Below, in pieces: positions 1 to 7,300 of a stretch of DNA of 21,852 bases. This DNA is from DASZVN01 sp035547055. Its GTDB lineage: Bacteria; Pseudomonadota; Alphaproteobacteria; Rhizobiales; Methylopilaceae. Position numbers and translations under genes: made by a program. The notes under the pieces are model-generated. The model had not been told where the DNA came from and did not search any database. It saw nothing but the letters and a program-made list of their open reading frames with translations. The stretch is from assembly GCA_035547055.1 (NCBI GenBank), contig DASZVN010000187.1, forward strand, positions 1-21,852, written 5' to 3'. How positions within the stretch are numbered: position 1 is the first letter of the stretch; each line of letters opens with the position of its first letter.

Positions 1-347
1 ACCCATGCAACGGGATCGGTCGTCTTTTTTTGGGTGTTGGCGGCGTGCTGGTGCACCCGGATGCTCGAGCTGTCGATCATCTGGATGTCGCCGTCGTAGG
101 CCTTCGACACCGCCTCCAGAAGGCGGGCCCACACCCCCGCCCTGCGCCACCGGTTGAAGCGGTTCACGCAAGTCGTATGGGGGCCGTAGCGCTCCGGAAT
201 GTCCGCCCAGGGTGCGCCTGTCCTGAGCCGCCAGAAGATGCCGTTCAGCACCCGCCGGTCGTCCACCCGCGGCACCCCGCGCGGCTTGTTCGGCAGCAAC
301 GGCTGGATCACAGACCACTCGAAGTCCGTCAGGTCAAAGCGCGCCAT
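1..347 (-). CDS. IS5-family transposase, OrfA part (3' end outside window)
   Basis: The protein starts MARFDLTDFEW and continues with the conserved segments RRVLNGIFWRLRTGAPW, YGPHTTCVNRFNRW and MIDSSSIRVHQHAANTQKK. These are typical of the first reading frame of IS427-group transposases. MIDSSS carries the first catalytic aspartate of the DDE nuclease. The 115 codons seen are open to the window edge. At 24-30 the minus strand reads A AAA AAG in frame, a canonical -1 slippery heptamer. The -1 frame continues as KKDDRSRCMG, which resembles the start of OrfB in this group. A fused OrfAB transposase by programmed frameshift is therefore expected. The start was chosen as the ATG at 347, the first residue of the conserved domain. 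The element abuts a broken toxin gene. Confidence 0.85.
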   Translation of the reverse strand, partial: MARFDLTDFEWSVIQPLLPNKPRGVPRVDDRRVLNGIFWRLRTGAPWADIPERYGPHTTCVNRFNRWRRAGVWARLLEAVSKAYDGDIQMIDSSSIRVHQHAANTQKKTTDPVAW

Positions 348-418
348 CTTCCCCTCCGTCCCGCCGCAAGGGAATCAGCTCAACCCCGATTTGAGAAGAC
401 ACTTTATGGGTCTATGAC
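1..418 (-). mobile_element. IS5-family insertion sequence, one end (truncated by window)
   Basis: The left edge holds the 5' portion of an IS5-family (IS427-like) element whose transposase reads leftwards out of the window. About 70 bases lie between the transposase start (347) and the stop codon of the adjacent doc pseudogene (419-421), so the element end must fall in 348-418. I cannot fix the terminal inverted repeat or target duplication because the other end is outside the window. The junction tetranucleotide ctag (419-422) fits the YTAR-type target known for some IS5 relatives, which is only suggestive. Confidence 0.7.
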
Positions 419-806
419 CTAGCGCGGCTTGATGCACTTCCGAATGAGAGCGGCGAGCCCGCCTTCGTCAAGCGTGCTGTCGGCCAACGCCGGCCAAGAA
501 TGGACCGTGGCTTCGTCGTCGATGTCGAGATCGAAGCCGTTGAGCGCGAGAAAAAGCTCGGTCACGACCAGCGACGCGCTTGTTTCCGTCTACGAACGGG
601 TGATTGCGGGCGAGGCCGAAGCGATAGGCAGCGGCCAGGTCGGCGAGATCGGGCGTACCGTAGGCGAAGGCATTGCGCCGCCGCCGTGCGAGCGCCGAGT
701 CGAGGAACCCGGCGTCGCGCACGCCTGCCGAGCCGCCATGCTCGGCAAGCCGCTCGCCGTAGAGAGCCAGCACCGCCGCACGATTGACCCGGACGGGCTC
801 GTCCAT
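419..806 (-). pseudogene. doc: Doc-like (Fic fold) toxin, frameshifted
   Basis: The N-terminal two thirds encodes a death-on-curing toxin. It includes AEHGGSAGVRDAGFLDSAL and the Fic-type active-site segment HPFVDGNKR. Doc enzymes phosphorylate elongation factor EF-Tu and stop translation. Directly after NKRVA (near position 570) the frame is lost. The expected continuation, VVTELFLALNGFDLDIDDEA and on to IRKCIKPR and a TAG stop at 419-421, is present intact in another frame. The net change is -2 (or +1) bases. The start ATG at 806 lies 2 bases after the antitoxin stop, so the two were one operon. The intact catalytic motif followed by an out-of-frame tail suggests recent inactivation; a sequencing error is the alternative. 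The nearby IS end may be related. Confidence 0.8.
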
Positions 807-808
807 GC

Positions 809-1054
809 CTATTTGGCAAGCTCGCGGAGTGCGTTTCGCCGCCTGTTCATGATCCGGCGGGCGAGCTTCATCTGCTCCTCGAAGCCAGGCTCATAGGGCG
901 TGAGGCGGTAGCCATCGGCTGCCTCGGTCAGGAACACCGTGTCCCCGAGGCCGACATGCAGCCGCGCCGGTGCTTCCTTCGGCAAGACGGCTCCGACCGA
1001 ATTCCCTACCTTGCCGAGTTTGAGCGCGACCACCACGACCGGAGCGTTCCGCAC
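809..1054 (-). CDS. AbrB/MazE-type antitoxin partner of Doc
   Basis: A small (up to 81 aa) swapped-hairpin AbrB DNA-binding protein. The core LKLGKVGNSVGAVLPKEA is the characteristic AbrB/SpoVT segment, followed by LGDTVFLTEAADGYRLTPY. The C-terminal helix EEQMKLARRIMNRRRNALRE is where such antitoxins contact their toxin. Pairing of this antitoxin type with Doc is common in Alphaproteobacteria. The annotated GTG at 1054 is the longest option. GTG codons at 1036 and 1033 would give a start closer to the family (MVALKLGKVGNS) and are equally plausible. A TCTGT-ataa-ACAGA dyad upstream probably serves autoregulation. With the toxin frameshifted, the antitoxin may now be an orphan. Confidence 0.8.
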   Translation of the reverse strand: MRNAPVVVVALKLGKVGNSVGAVLPKEAPARLHVGLGDTVFLTEAADGYRLTPYEPGFEEQMKLARRIMNRRRNALRELAK

Positions 1055-1063
1055 GTTCTAACA

Positions 1064-1077
1064 TCTGTATAAACAGA
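1064..1077. promoter_or_regulatory. Dyad operator candidate before the AbrB/Doc operon
   Basis: The dyad TCTGT-ATAA-ACAGA sits 10 bases upstream of the longest AbrB start. On the minus strand it contains a TATACA that could be a -10 element, with only a weak -35 (TTGCTG) 16 bases further upstream. An antitoxin operator overlapping its own promoter is the usual arrangement. The assignment is inferred from position and symmetry. Confidence 0.35.
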
Positions 1078-1120
1078 GGCTGAGCGGCAGCAACAATCAA
1101 AGCCCACAGCAGAAGCCGCC

Positions 1121-1657
1121 CTACCTCCCCGCCGCCTCCAGCCGGCCGCTCGCGGCGTCGAAGCTCATGTGGACGACCTTGCCGTTCTCGCCGAGCACCG
1201 AGACCTGGTAGGCCAGGCGGCCGCCGCGGCGGCAGAGCTCGGCGTTGATCAGCTCGCCATTGCCGCGGCGCTCCGCCTCGGAGCGGATCGCCGACAGGCG
1301 GACCACCCGCCCGGCCTGGACCAGGGCGATGGTGCCGCGCTGGCTGACGCAGCCGTTCCGCCGGGAGGTGGCGGGGTGGGGCGGCGGGCGATGGGGCGGC
1401 CGCTCCTCGGCCCGGTGCGGGGCCGCGGCACGGTGCTCGTCGGCGCGGTGCGGCGCCGGCGTGGCCTTGTCGTCGTGATGGGAGGCCGGGGCGGGAGCCT
1501 TGGCTTCATGGTGCGCCGCGGCCGGCGCCGGCGGGTGGCGGCTATTGTCGGTCGCGGCCGCGGGCGCGTGCGTATTGTCCTCCGCCGCCGCGGCCGCCGC
1601 GAGGGCGGAGGCGATGGCGAGCGCGAAGGCCGCGGCGAGCACCGGGAAGCGTACCAT
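1121..1657 (-). CDS. Secreted Ala/Pro/His-rich protein with C-terminal PepSY-like domain
   Basis: This 178-aa protein begins with a signal peptide (MVRFPVLAAAFALAIASALA, then AAAAAE). A low-complexity linker rich in His, Ala and Pro follows, at about residues 27-100. The C-terminal ~75 residues (CVSQRGTIALVQAGRVVRL, then LCRRGGRLAYQVSVLGENGK and VVHMSFDAASGRLEAAGR) resemble a PepSY-type fold, in which a final 'v.vDa.tG.v' strand pair is typical. It is predicted periplasmic. The His clusters could bind metal, but nothing shows this directly. The ATG at 1657 is preceded by GAGGGG. It is separated from the lysis cassette by 49 bases on the same strand. The function is unknown, and it is probably a host gene bordering the GTA cluster. 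Confidence 0.7.
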   Translation of the reverse strand: MVRFPVLAAAFALAIASALAAAAAAEDNTHAPAAATDNSRHPPAPAAAHHEAKAPAPASHHDDKATPAPHRADEHRAAAPHRAEERPPHRPPPHPATSRRNGCVSQRGTIALVQAGRVVRLSAIRSEAERRGNGELINAELCRRGGRLAYQVSVLGENGKVVHMSFDAASGRLEAAGR

Positions 1658-1706
1658 GGCCCCCTCTTTGCACCGGCCGCCTGAATGCTTGCTGAATCAG
1701 CCTTCC

Positions 1707-1913
1707 TCAACGCGGCCGGCCGGAACCGCGGCCGCAAGCCTGCTCGACCGCGTAGCGGACCCGGGCGACGCCGTCCCGGGTCGCCCGGGTGTCGTGCCGC
1801 GACAGCGCAAGGTCGGACAGGCGGATGGCGCGGCACAACGGCTCAGTCGCGATAATAGCCCCGCTCGGCGCGCAGCCGCTCGCGATCGGCAGGAGACAGG
1901 CGATCGTAAGCAT
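1707..1913 (-). CDS. Rz1-like small lipoprotein (outer-membrane spanin candidate)
   Basis: A 68-aa protein whose start overlaps the 3' part of the Rz-like gene by about 70 bases in a different frame. It begins MLTIACLLPIASGCAPSG, a short lipoprotein signal with a lipobox-like ASGC and Cys at residue 14. The mature part is about 55 residues with extra cysteines (EPLCRAI, EQACGRG). In Rz/Rz1 spanins the outer-membrane lipoprotein gene is nested in or overlaps the inner-membrane partner in an alternative frame, as here. Classic Rz1 is proline-rich and this one is not, so the call rests on the overlap, lipobox and lysis context. An in-frame upstream ATG at 1946 gives a longer N-terminus with Arg residues that fits a lipoprotein signal less well. 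Confidence 0.55.
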   Translation of the reverse strand: MLTIACLLPIASGCAPSGAIIATEPLCRAIRLSDLALSRHDTRATRDGVARVRYAVEQACGRGSGRPR

Positions 1914-2079
1914 CCGCCGCCTGGGTGAAGCGCGTTTCCAGGGCATCGGCCGCGTCTCCGTCGATGGCTTTCTGCTCGGCCTTGCCGGCTGCGATCTCCT
2001 GCTGGCCGGCGAGCAGGCCGAGCCCCCGCGCCAGCGCCTGGAGCAGGGCGACCAGCGCGGCGAGGATGGCGGCGGTCAC
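1843..2079 (-). CDS. Rz-like inner-membrane spanin candidate
   Basis: This 78-aa protein has an N-terminal hydrophobic segment (TAAILAALVALLQALARGLG, residues 2-21). A helical, charged Ala/Glu/Gln-rich periplasmic stretch with coiled-coil character (AGQQEIAAGKAEQKAIDGDA) follows, then ADAYDRLSPADRERLRAERG. This is the shape of an i-spanin. Its GTG start overlaps the stop of the holin-like gene (GTGA), showing translational coupling. The Rz1-like lipoprotein gene overlaps its 3' end. No residue signature proves spanin function. An alternative is a generic small membrane protein of the GTA locus. Confidence 0.55.
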   Translation of the reverse strand: MTAAILAALVALLQALARGLGLLAGQQEIAAGKAEQKAIDGDAADALETRFTQAADAYDRLSPADRERLRAERGYYRD

Positions 2080-2270
2080 TTGACCGTGGCGGCCGGGCTG
2101 GCGCCGCCCGCGGTGCCGGCGAAATAGTGCAGCACCATGTTGGCGACGGCGATGCCGGTCGCGACCAGGCCGGCGCTGTCGCTGCCGAGGAGGTTGACCC
2201 AGTCGGTCGCCTGCAGCACGCCGAGGGCCGCGACGCCGACGTTCAGGAGAATCGAGATCCAGGTCTTCAT
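2076..2270 (-). CDS. Holin-like small membrane protein
   Basis: The 64-aa protein MKTWISILLNVGVAALGVLQ carries two predicted membrane segments, at about residues 5-22 and 34-52 (SAGLVATGIAVANMVLHYFA). They are separated by a short loop with TDWVNLLGSD. Small proteins of this type sit next to GH108 endolysins in alphaproteobacterial prophages and are taken as holins (compare the Pam3-gp28-type putative holins). The start ATG at 2270 has a good GGAG ribosome site 7 bases upstream. It lies between the muramidase remnant and the Rz-like gene, completing a holin/endolysin/spanin cassette. Function is inferred from topology and neighbours. Confidence 0.65.
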   Translation of the reverse strand: MKTWISILLNVGVAALGVLQATDWVNLLGSDSAGLVATGIAVANMVLHYFAGTAGGASPAATVK

Positions 2271-2312
2271 GTCAGCTCTCCATGTTGAAAGAGAATCGGA
2301 TGAGCGGGCCGC

Positions 2313-2840
2313 TCACGCGGCGGGGCCGGCGGCCATCGCCAGCGCGGCGCCCTCGGTGCGGGCGACGCGGGCGCGCCAGCCGCGACCGAAGCTGCGCCAG
2401 CTCCCGAGGCGCTGGAGCAGGCCGAGCCGGCGCTTCGCGAGCGCGCGGATCAGGATGTCCGGCGCCGCCGCACGGGCCGCCGCGAGGGTGAGCGGTCCGG
2501 CGACGCCGTCGCAGGCGAGCCCGAGCGCGTCCTGGAGCGTGCGGACCGCCACGCGCGGCCCCGCGTTGACGGCGTGGTCGAACACCGCGAGGTCGACGCC
2601 GCGCGGCAGGCCGTCGGCGCCGACGGCGTCCCCGTAGAGCGCGCGCTAGATCCGCGCGGCCTCGGCGCGGCCGAGCGCCCGGAGCTCCATTTTCGATGCC
2701 GGACGCCCGCGCCAGCGCGCGAGCGTCGCGCGGGTGATGCCGCGATTGGTGGCGCCGCCGGGATCGCGGGCGTCGTCGGACCAGCCGCCCTCATTGAGAA
2801 GGACGAGCCGGAGGCAGGCGTCGAAACCGGACGCGGCCAT
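2313..2840 (-). pseudogene. GH108 N-acetylmuramidase (endolysin) with in-frame amber stop
   Basis: The N-terminal piece MAASGFDACLRLVLLNEGGW, then DPGGATNRGITRATLARWRG, is the GH108 catalytic region, with the catalytic Glu in NEGGW. The reading frame then meets TAG at 2646-2648, where relatives have Tyr (…EAARI-stop-RALYGDAVGADGLP…). It continues in the same frame through VDLAVFDHAVNAGP and a C-terminal peptidoglycan-binding region (CDGVAGPLTLAAARAA, then SWRSFGRGWRARV) to TGA at 2313. Apart from one TAC-to-TAG change the ~175 codons look intact. The start ATG at 2840 has AGAGGA upstream. Such enzymes cleave the glycan strand so that particles can be released. Either the endolysin is freshly inactivated, or TAG is suppressed, or this is a sequence error. 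Confidence 0.8.
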
Positions 2841-2880
2841 CGCAGTCCTCTGCATTGGGAAGGGGCGGCGCGAAGCCGGA

Positions 2881-4323
2881 TCAGGCGGCGCCGATCGCCG
2901 CGAGGAAGTCGTGCAGCGTCGCGTAGAGCGTCGCCATCTCGGCATCGGTCAGGCCGGCCCCGAAGAAGACGGCGCCGACCGTGTCGGGCGTGAACGCGCT
3001 GGCGCCGTTGCCGAGGATGCGGAACGTCCCGCTGCTCAGCGCCGCCGAGCTGCTCGCGTCGAGGCCGAGCGAGTCGCCGTCGCGATAGCCGCTCGCCTGG
3101 GTGCCCGACAGACGCGAGGCGGCGCTGAACCCGAGACGGGTCGGACTGCCGAGGGTCTTGAAGACGGTCGCGGCCGACGCGACGCTATAGGCGAGCTGGG
3201 TGTTGCCGCCGATGAGCGGGCGGATGAAGCCCTGATTGGCGCTGTTGGTGCAGAGCAGCGGGTAGGCGTTCGAGTCGCCCGTCGTCGGCGTCGGGCTGGA
3301 CACGACGAAGACGCCGAGCGCGGCGCTGTTCTGGGCGTATTGGCCGGACGCGCCGGGGGTGAAGCCGGTTTCGAGATAGGCGCCGGCAGCGCCGGCATAG
3401 CCCCGGTCGGTCGTGAAGGCCGGCGTGTTGACCGCGGCGAGGTCGAACGCGCGGTCCGCCAGGTTGACGAGGGCCGCCTGCGCATCATGAGCCGCCAGAG
3501 TATAAAGAGCGTCGAGCTTTGCCAGGATGCCGGCATAGAGCAGCTCGCCGACCAGCTCGTCATAGAGCCGCTGGCGCTTCCGCGACGGCGTCACCGTCAT
3601 CGCGTCGATCGCGGCCTGCGTCTCGGGCAGCACCAGGCCGGCGCTGACGCCCTTCGGAAAGCGCGCGGCGCCGCTCGCCCGCGACAGCACCAGCGCGTCG
3701 GCCCAGGCGCTGCCGTCGGGCGAGACCTTGAAGTGGAAATCGTCGTCGCCCGTCAGGCCGATCTCCGCCCGGCCGGCGAAGCCGGTCTGGAACAGCAGCG
3801 AGCCGGTGTTGGCGGCGCCTTCCTTGTCGAAGACATAGCGGAGGTCGCCGCTGCCGCCCTCGGCCACGGTCCTGGCGGTCCAGAGCGCGCCGTTCAGCTT
3901 CGCGGCGAACGGATTGGTCGCATCCGCCATGGTGCCGACGCCGAGCAGGGTGAGGTTCTGGAGCGTCTCGCCGGTGCCGCCGCCGACCTCCTGCCACGCC
4001 GTGCCGTCGTGGATCAGCAGCACCTTGTCGTCGTCCACCCAGCACAGCCAGCCTGCCGCCGGCGCCAGCACCGTCCAGGCGCCGTCGAAGAAGGCGGCGA
4101 TCGCGCCGGCGGCACCGGCCCAGGCGCCCGAGCCGCCGGCGGCGACGAGGTAGCGGTCGCCCTCGGCCGGGCTCGCCGGCGGCGCCGCGAGATCGCGGTC
4201 GATGACGGCGAGCTGGACGACGGCGTCGAGCCGGTTCAGCGCGTCGTTGACCGTCACCTCCTTGTGCTGCTGGCCCTCGGCCAGGAAGGCGAGCGCGAGA
4301 TGGGGGGTCGCGTCAGCGGACAT
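2881..4323 (-). CDS. DUF2793 phage/GTA tail fibre-like protein
   Basis: This 480-aa protein begins with the DUF2793 signature: TPHLALAFLAEGQQHKEVTV, NDALNRLDAVVQLAVIDRDL, and further on GDRYLVAAGGSGAWAG, WLCWVDDDKVLLIHDGTAW. The middle has a segment typical of phage tail tips (FPKGVSAGLVLPETQAAIDA). The C-terminal ~200 residues resemble a concanavalin-like/LamG lectin module (TDRGYAGAAGAYLETGFTPG, then FFGAGLTDAEMATLYATLHD), which could bind surface glycans. The ATG at 4323 overlaps the last 11 bases of the TIM-barrel gene (ATGTCCGCTGA), so the two are coupled. In RcGTA the DUF2793 gene is unlinked from the main cluster; here it is attached. It probably contributes to receptor binding; the lectin reading is inferred from the general pattern. 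Confidence 0.8.
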   Translation of the reverse strand: MSADATPHLALAFLAEGQQHKEVTVNDALNRLDAVVQLAVIDRDLAAPPASPAEGDRYLVAAGGSGAWAGAAGAIAAFFDGAWTVLAPAAGWLCWVDDDKVLLIHDGTAWQEVGGGTGETLQNLTLLGVGTMADATNPFAAKLNGALWTARTVAEGGSGDLRYVFDKEGAANTGSLLFQTGFAGRAEIGLTGDDDFHFKVSPDGSAWADALVLSRASGAARFPKGVSAGLVLPETQAAIDAMTVTPSRKRQRLYDELVGELLYAGILAKLDALYTLAAHDAQAALVNLADRAFDLAAVNTPAFTTDRGYAGAAGAYLETGFTPGASGQYAQNSAALGVFVVSSPTPTTGDSNAYPLLCTNSANQGFIRPLIGGNTQLAYSVASAATVFKTLGSPTRLGFSAASRLSGTQASGYRDGDSLGLDASSSAALSSGTFRILGNGASAFTPDTVGAVFFGAGLTDAEMATLYATLHDFLAAIGAA

Positions 4324-7300
4324 CGAGGGTCTTCTCCAAGGCCGGGCCGGGGCCGGTGAACGGCGAGACCTGTGCGATCGAGACCGCGAGGCTGGTCTGC
4401 GCCGCGCCGAAATCGACCAATTCGTCGGCGGCGGCATAGGTCGCGGCGGCGGTGGATGCGGTCAGCGTGCGCTTCACCGTGCCGCCCGCGAGGATCGCGA
4501 CCTGCCACCCCTCGGGCTGGTCGAGCGCGGGCTCGACGTCCCAGGAATCGTCGCCGCGGCTCCGGCCGATCCAGCTCAGCGAAACGCCGCCGGCGGTGCG
4601 GCGGGCGCGCGCCATCACCGGCCGCCGCGGCTGGAGCGCGAGGTTGGTGATCGTCGCCGACGCCGCCACCGCGAACGGGTCGGCGTAGTCGCGGCCGACC
4701 TGGGCGAGGCGCCAGTCCATCGCGCGGCCGACATTGGCGATGCCGGCGACGAGCGGCACGACGGCGCGGTCGAGCATGACGAGGCGGCTGCCGGCGGGCT
4801 TCGCCGCTGCGGCGAGATCCTCGGTGCCGGCAAGGCCGCGCAGCAGCGTCGAGAGCCGCCAGGTGTCGGGCCCGACCAGCTCCGCCGCGGCGAACTGGAT
4901 CACCTCCCAGCCGCCGCCCGGCGCGGCAACGGCGGCGAGGTTGCCGCCGGCGAGCACCCTGCCCTCGCCGCCGCCGACCGGCGTGCCGCGTGGCAGGACG
5001 ACGGTGATGGCCGCCGCCCGATCCCACCGCCACGGCGGGCCGGCGGCGAGCTCGGCCGTGGTCGCGCCGGCAATCGCAGGCACGCGGAGGGTGCGCTCGG
5101 CGGTGAAGCTGCCGCCGGCGTCGCGCCACAGCGTGAAGGCGCGCGGCCATGGCACCGACGCGACCGCGAGGCGGAGCAGCGTCGGCGGGTCGCCGCCGGC
5201 CCACGGCATGTCGATCAGGACCACTTCCGGGAAGGCGGCGAGGCTCGGTGCCCGGAGCGGCCGCGCCGTCACCGACTGGGTGCCGGCACCCGGCGCGAAC
5301 ACCGCCGGCGCGATCGCCCGGGCCGAGATCGCGCGCGCCGAACCGTCGGCGATTTGCGCGATCTCGAAGCGCGCGTCGGTGTCGGCGCCGAGGCTCACCA
5401 TGTCGCCCGCCTCCAGCGCCCAGCGTGTCGGCGCCAGTGAAAAGCTCGCGGTGTCGCGCGCGACCCAGAGGTCCTGCAGGCGCTGCTCGGCGCGGCGCAC
5501 CATCTCGCCCTGCCAGGAGACGATGGCGGTGTCGATGCTGGCCTGGCCGGTGGCGCGGGTGCCGCTCACCATCGCGGTCGCGACCGACGGCGCGAAATCG
5601 GCATCGACCTCGGTGTAGTTCACCGCCAGCGTCGCCGGCAGCTCGGTCTCCTGGCCGCGCTCCTGGTGGAGCAGCGGACGCGCGCCATCGCCCTGGTCGA
5701 CGAAATCGGCCGGGGCGAGCGCGGTCGCGACGCCGCGGCCGCGCGGCAGCAGCGCCACCTGGTCCTCGCGCTCGCGCGCCGCGAAGGCATAGAGATCGGC
5801 GAGCGGCTGGAGCGTGTCGCGGAGCGAGGCCGGCCGCCCCACCACGACGCCGTCGACCACGCCCTCGAGCGCCGAAGCGTCGAGGCCTGAGACGCCGCTG
5901 TCGGCGGCCGCGGTCGCGGCGAGCTCCGCGAGCGGCGCCTGGCCGAGCCGGCCGGTCAGCCAGTGGCCGGTATGCCAGGCCGGACCGTCGGCCCAGACCG
6001 AAATCGCCGCGGGAAAGGCCGGCCACGGCCGCGCGTCCCAGGTCCAGAGCGCGATCCGCGCCGGGTCGATCATCGGCGCGCCGTAGACCGTGGAGACCGG
6101 GTTATGGCCGGCGGCGGGATCCCAATGGCCGGTCACCGCCTCCAGCACGCGGCGCTGGATGAAGTCGTCGCGGAGGCCCGAGGAATAATAGGGAATGCCC
6201 CCGGCCGAGGACTTCGGATCGGGAAAGACGTTCGGCGCGTTGGCGCCCTTATCGACCGCCGGACAGCCGCACTCGGTCAGCCACACCGGCTTGCTCTCGG
6301 GCACCCAGGCGGTCGGGCTCGGAAGCTCAGCGCCGCCGACCCGCTCGTAATGCGGGTTCGACCACCACGAGTTCAGATCCTTCTGGCGGAAGACCCAGGG
6401 CTTGCCGAGCCCGTCGCCGATCGGCGTGCGGTCCTGCGCGTCGCGCGCCGCGGCATCGGCATAGAACCAGTCGTAGCCCTCGCCGCCCTCGACATTGCCG
6501 TCGAGATAGGTGCGGTCGTAGATCGTCTCGGCGAGCGCGAGGTCGCGGTGATTGCCGCCGTCGCGCCAGTCGGCGAGCGGCGCGTACCAGTCGATGCCGA
6601 CCGCGTCGACGGCGTCGCTCGCGAACAGCGGGTCGAGCGGGAAGCGCACCTCGGCGCCGCCGTCGAGCACGTGCGCGCCGTACTCGGTCCAGTCGGCGGC
6701 ATAGACCAGCCTGGCGCCGGTGCCGAGCATGGTGCGGACATCAGCCGCGAGCGCCGCGAACTGCGTCACCGCGGGATAGACCCCGCTCGCCGAGCGCACC
6801 CGCGTCAGCTCGCGGAACTCCGAGCCGACGACGAAGGCGTCGACGCCGCCGGCGAGCCGCGCCAGCGCCGCGAGGTGCAGCACGAAGCGGCGCCAGCCCC
6901 ATTCGTCCGGCCCGCCATAGTGTACCGCCGTGCCGTCGTCGGTGAAGTCGGCCGGCGCCGCTGTGCCGAAGAAGGCCGCGACCTGGTCGGCCGCCGCGGC
7001 GGTGGCGTCGACCGTTCCCGCGACGCCCGGCGCCGGGTCGCAGGTGAGCGTGCCGCGCCAGGGATAGGCCGGCTGCGGCGCTGTGCCGGCGTGCGGGTCG
7101 GGCAAGGCGTTGCCGACCGGCACGTCCATCATCAGGAAGGGATAGAGCGTGACCTGAAGGCCGCGCGCCTTGAGGTCGCGGATCGCCTGCACCACCGAAT
7201 CGTCGGAGGGCGAGCCGCCATAGGCCGGCGCGCCGCCGCTCTCCGACACCACCCGCGCGGTCGCCCGCGTCAGCCCCGCGACCGACCACGGCGTCGAGGT

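Noticed and set aside
24..31. The A7 tract in the transposase as a new frameshift discovery
   Set aside because: Programmed -1 shifts at A-rich heptamers are well known for two-ORF IS5-family members, so it is annotated but not claimed as new.
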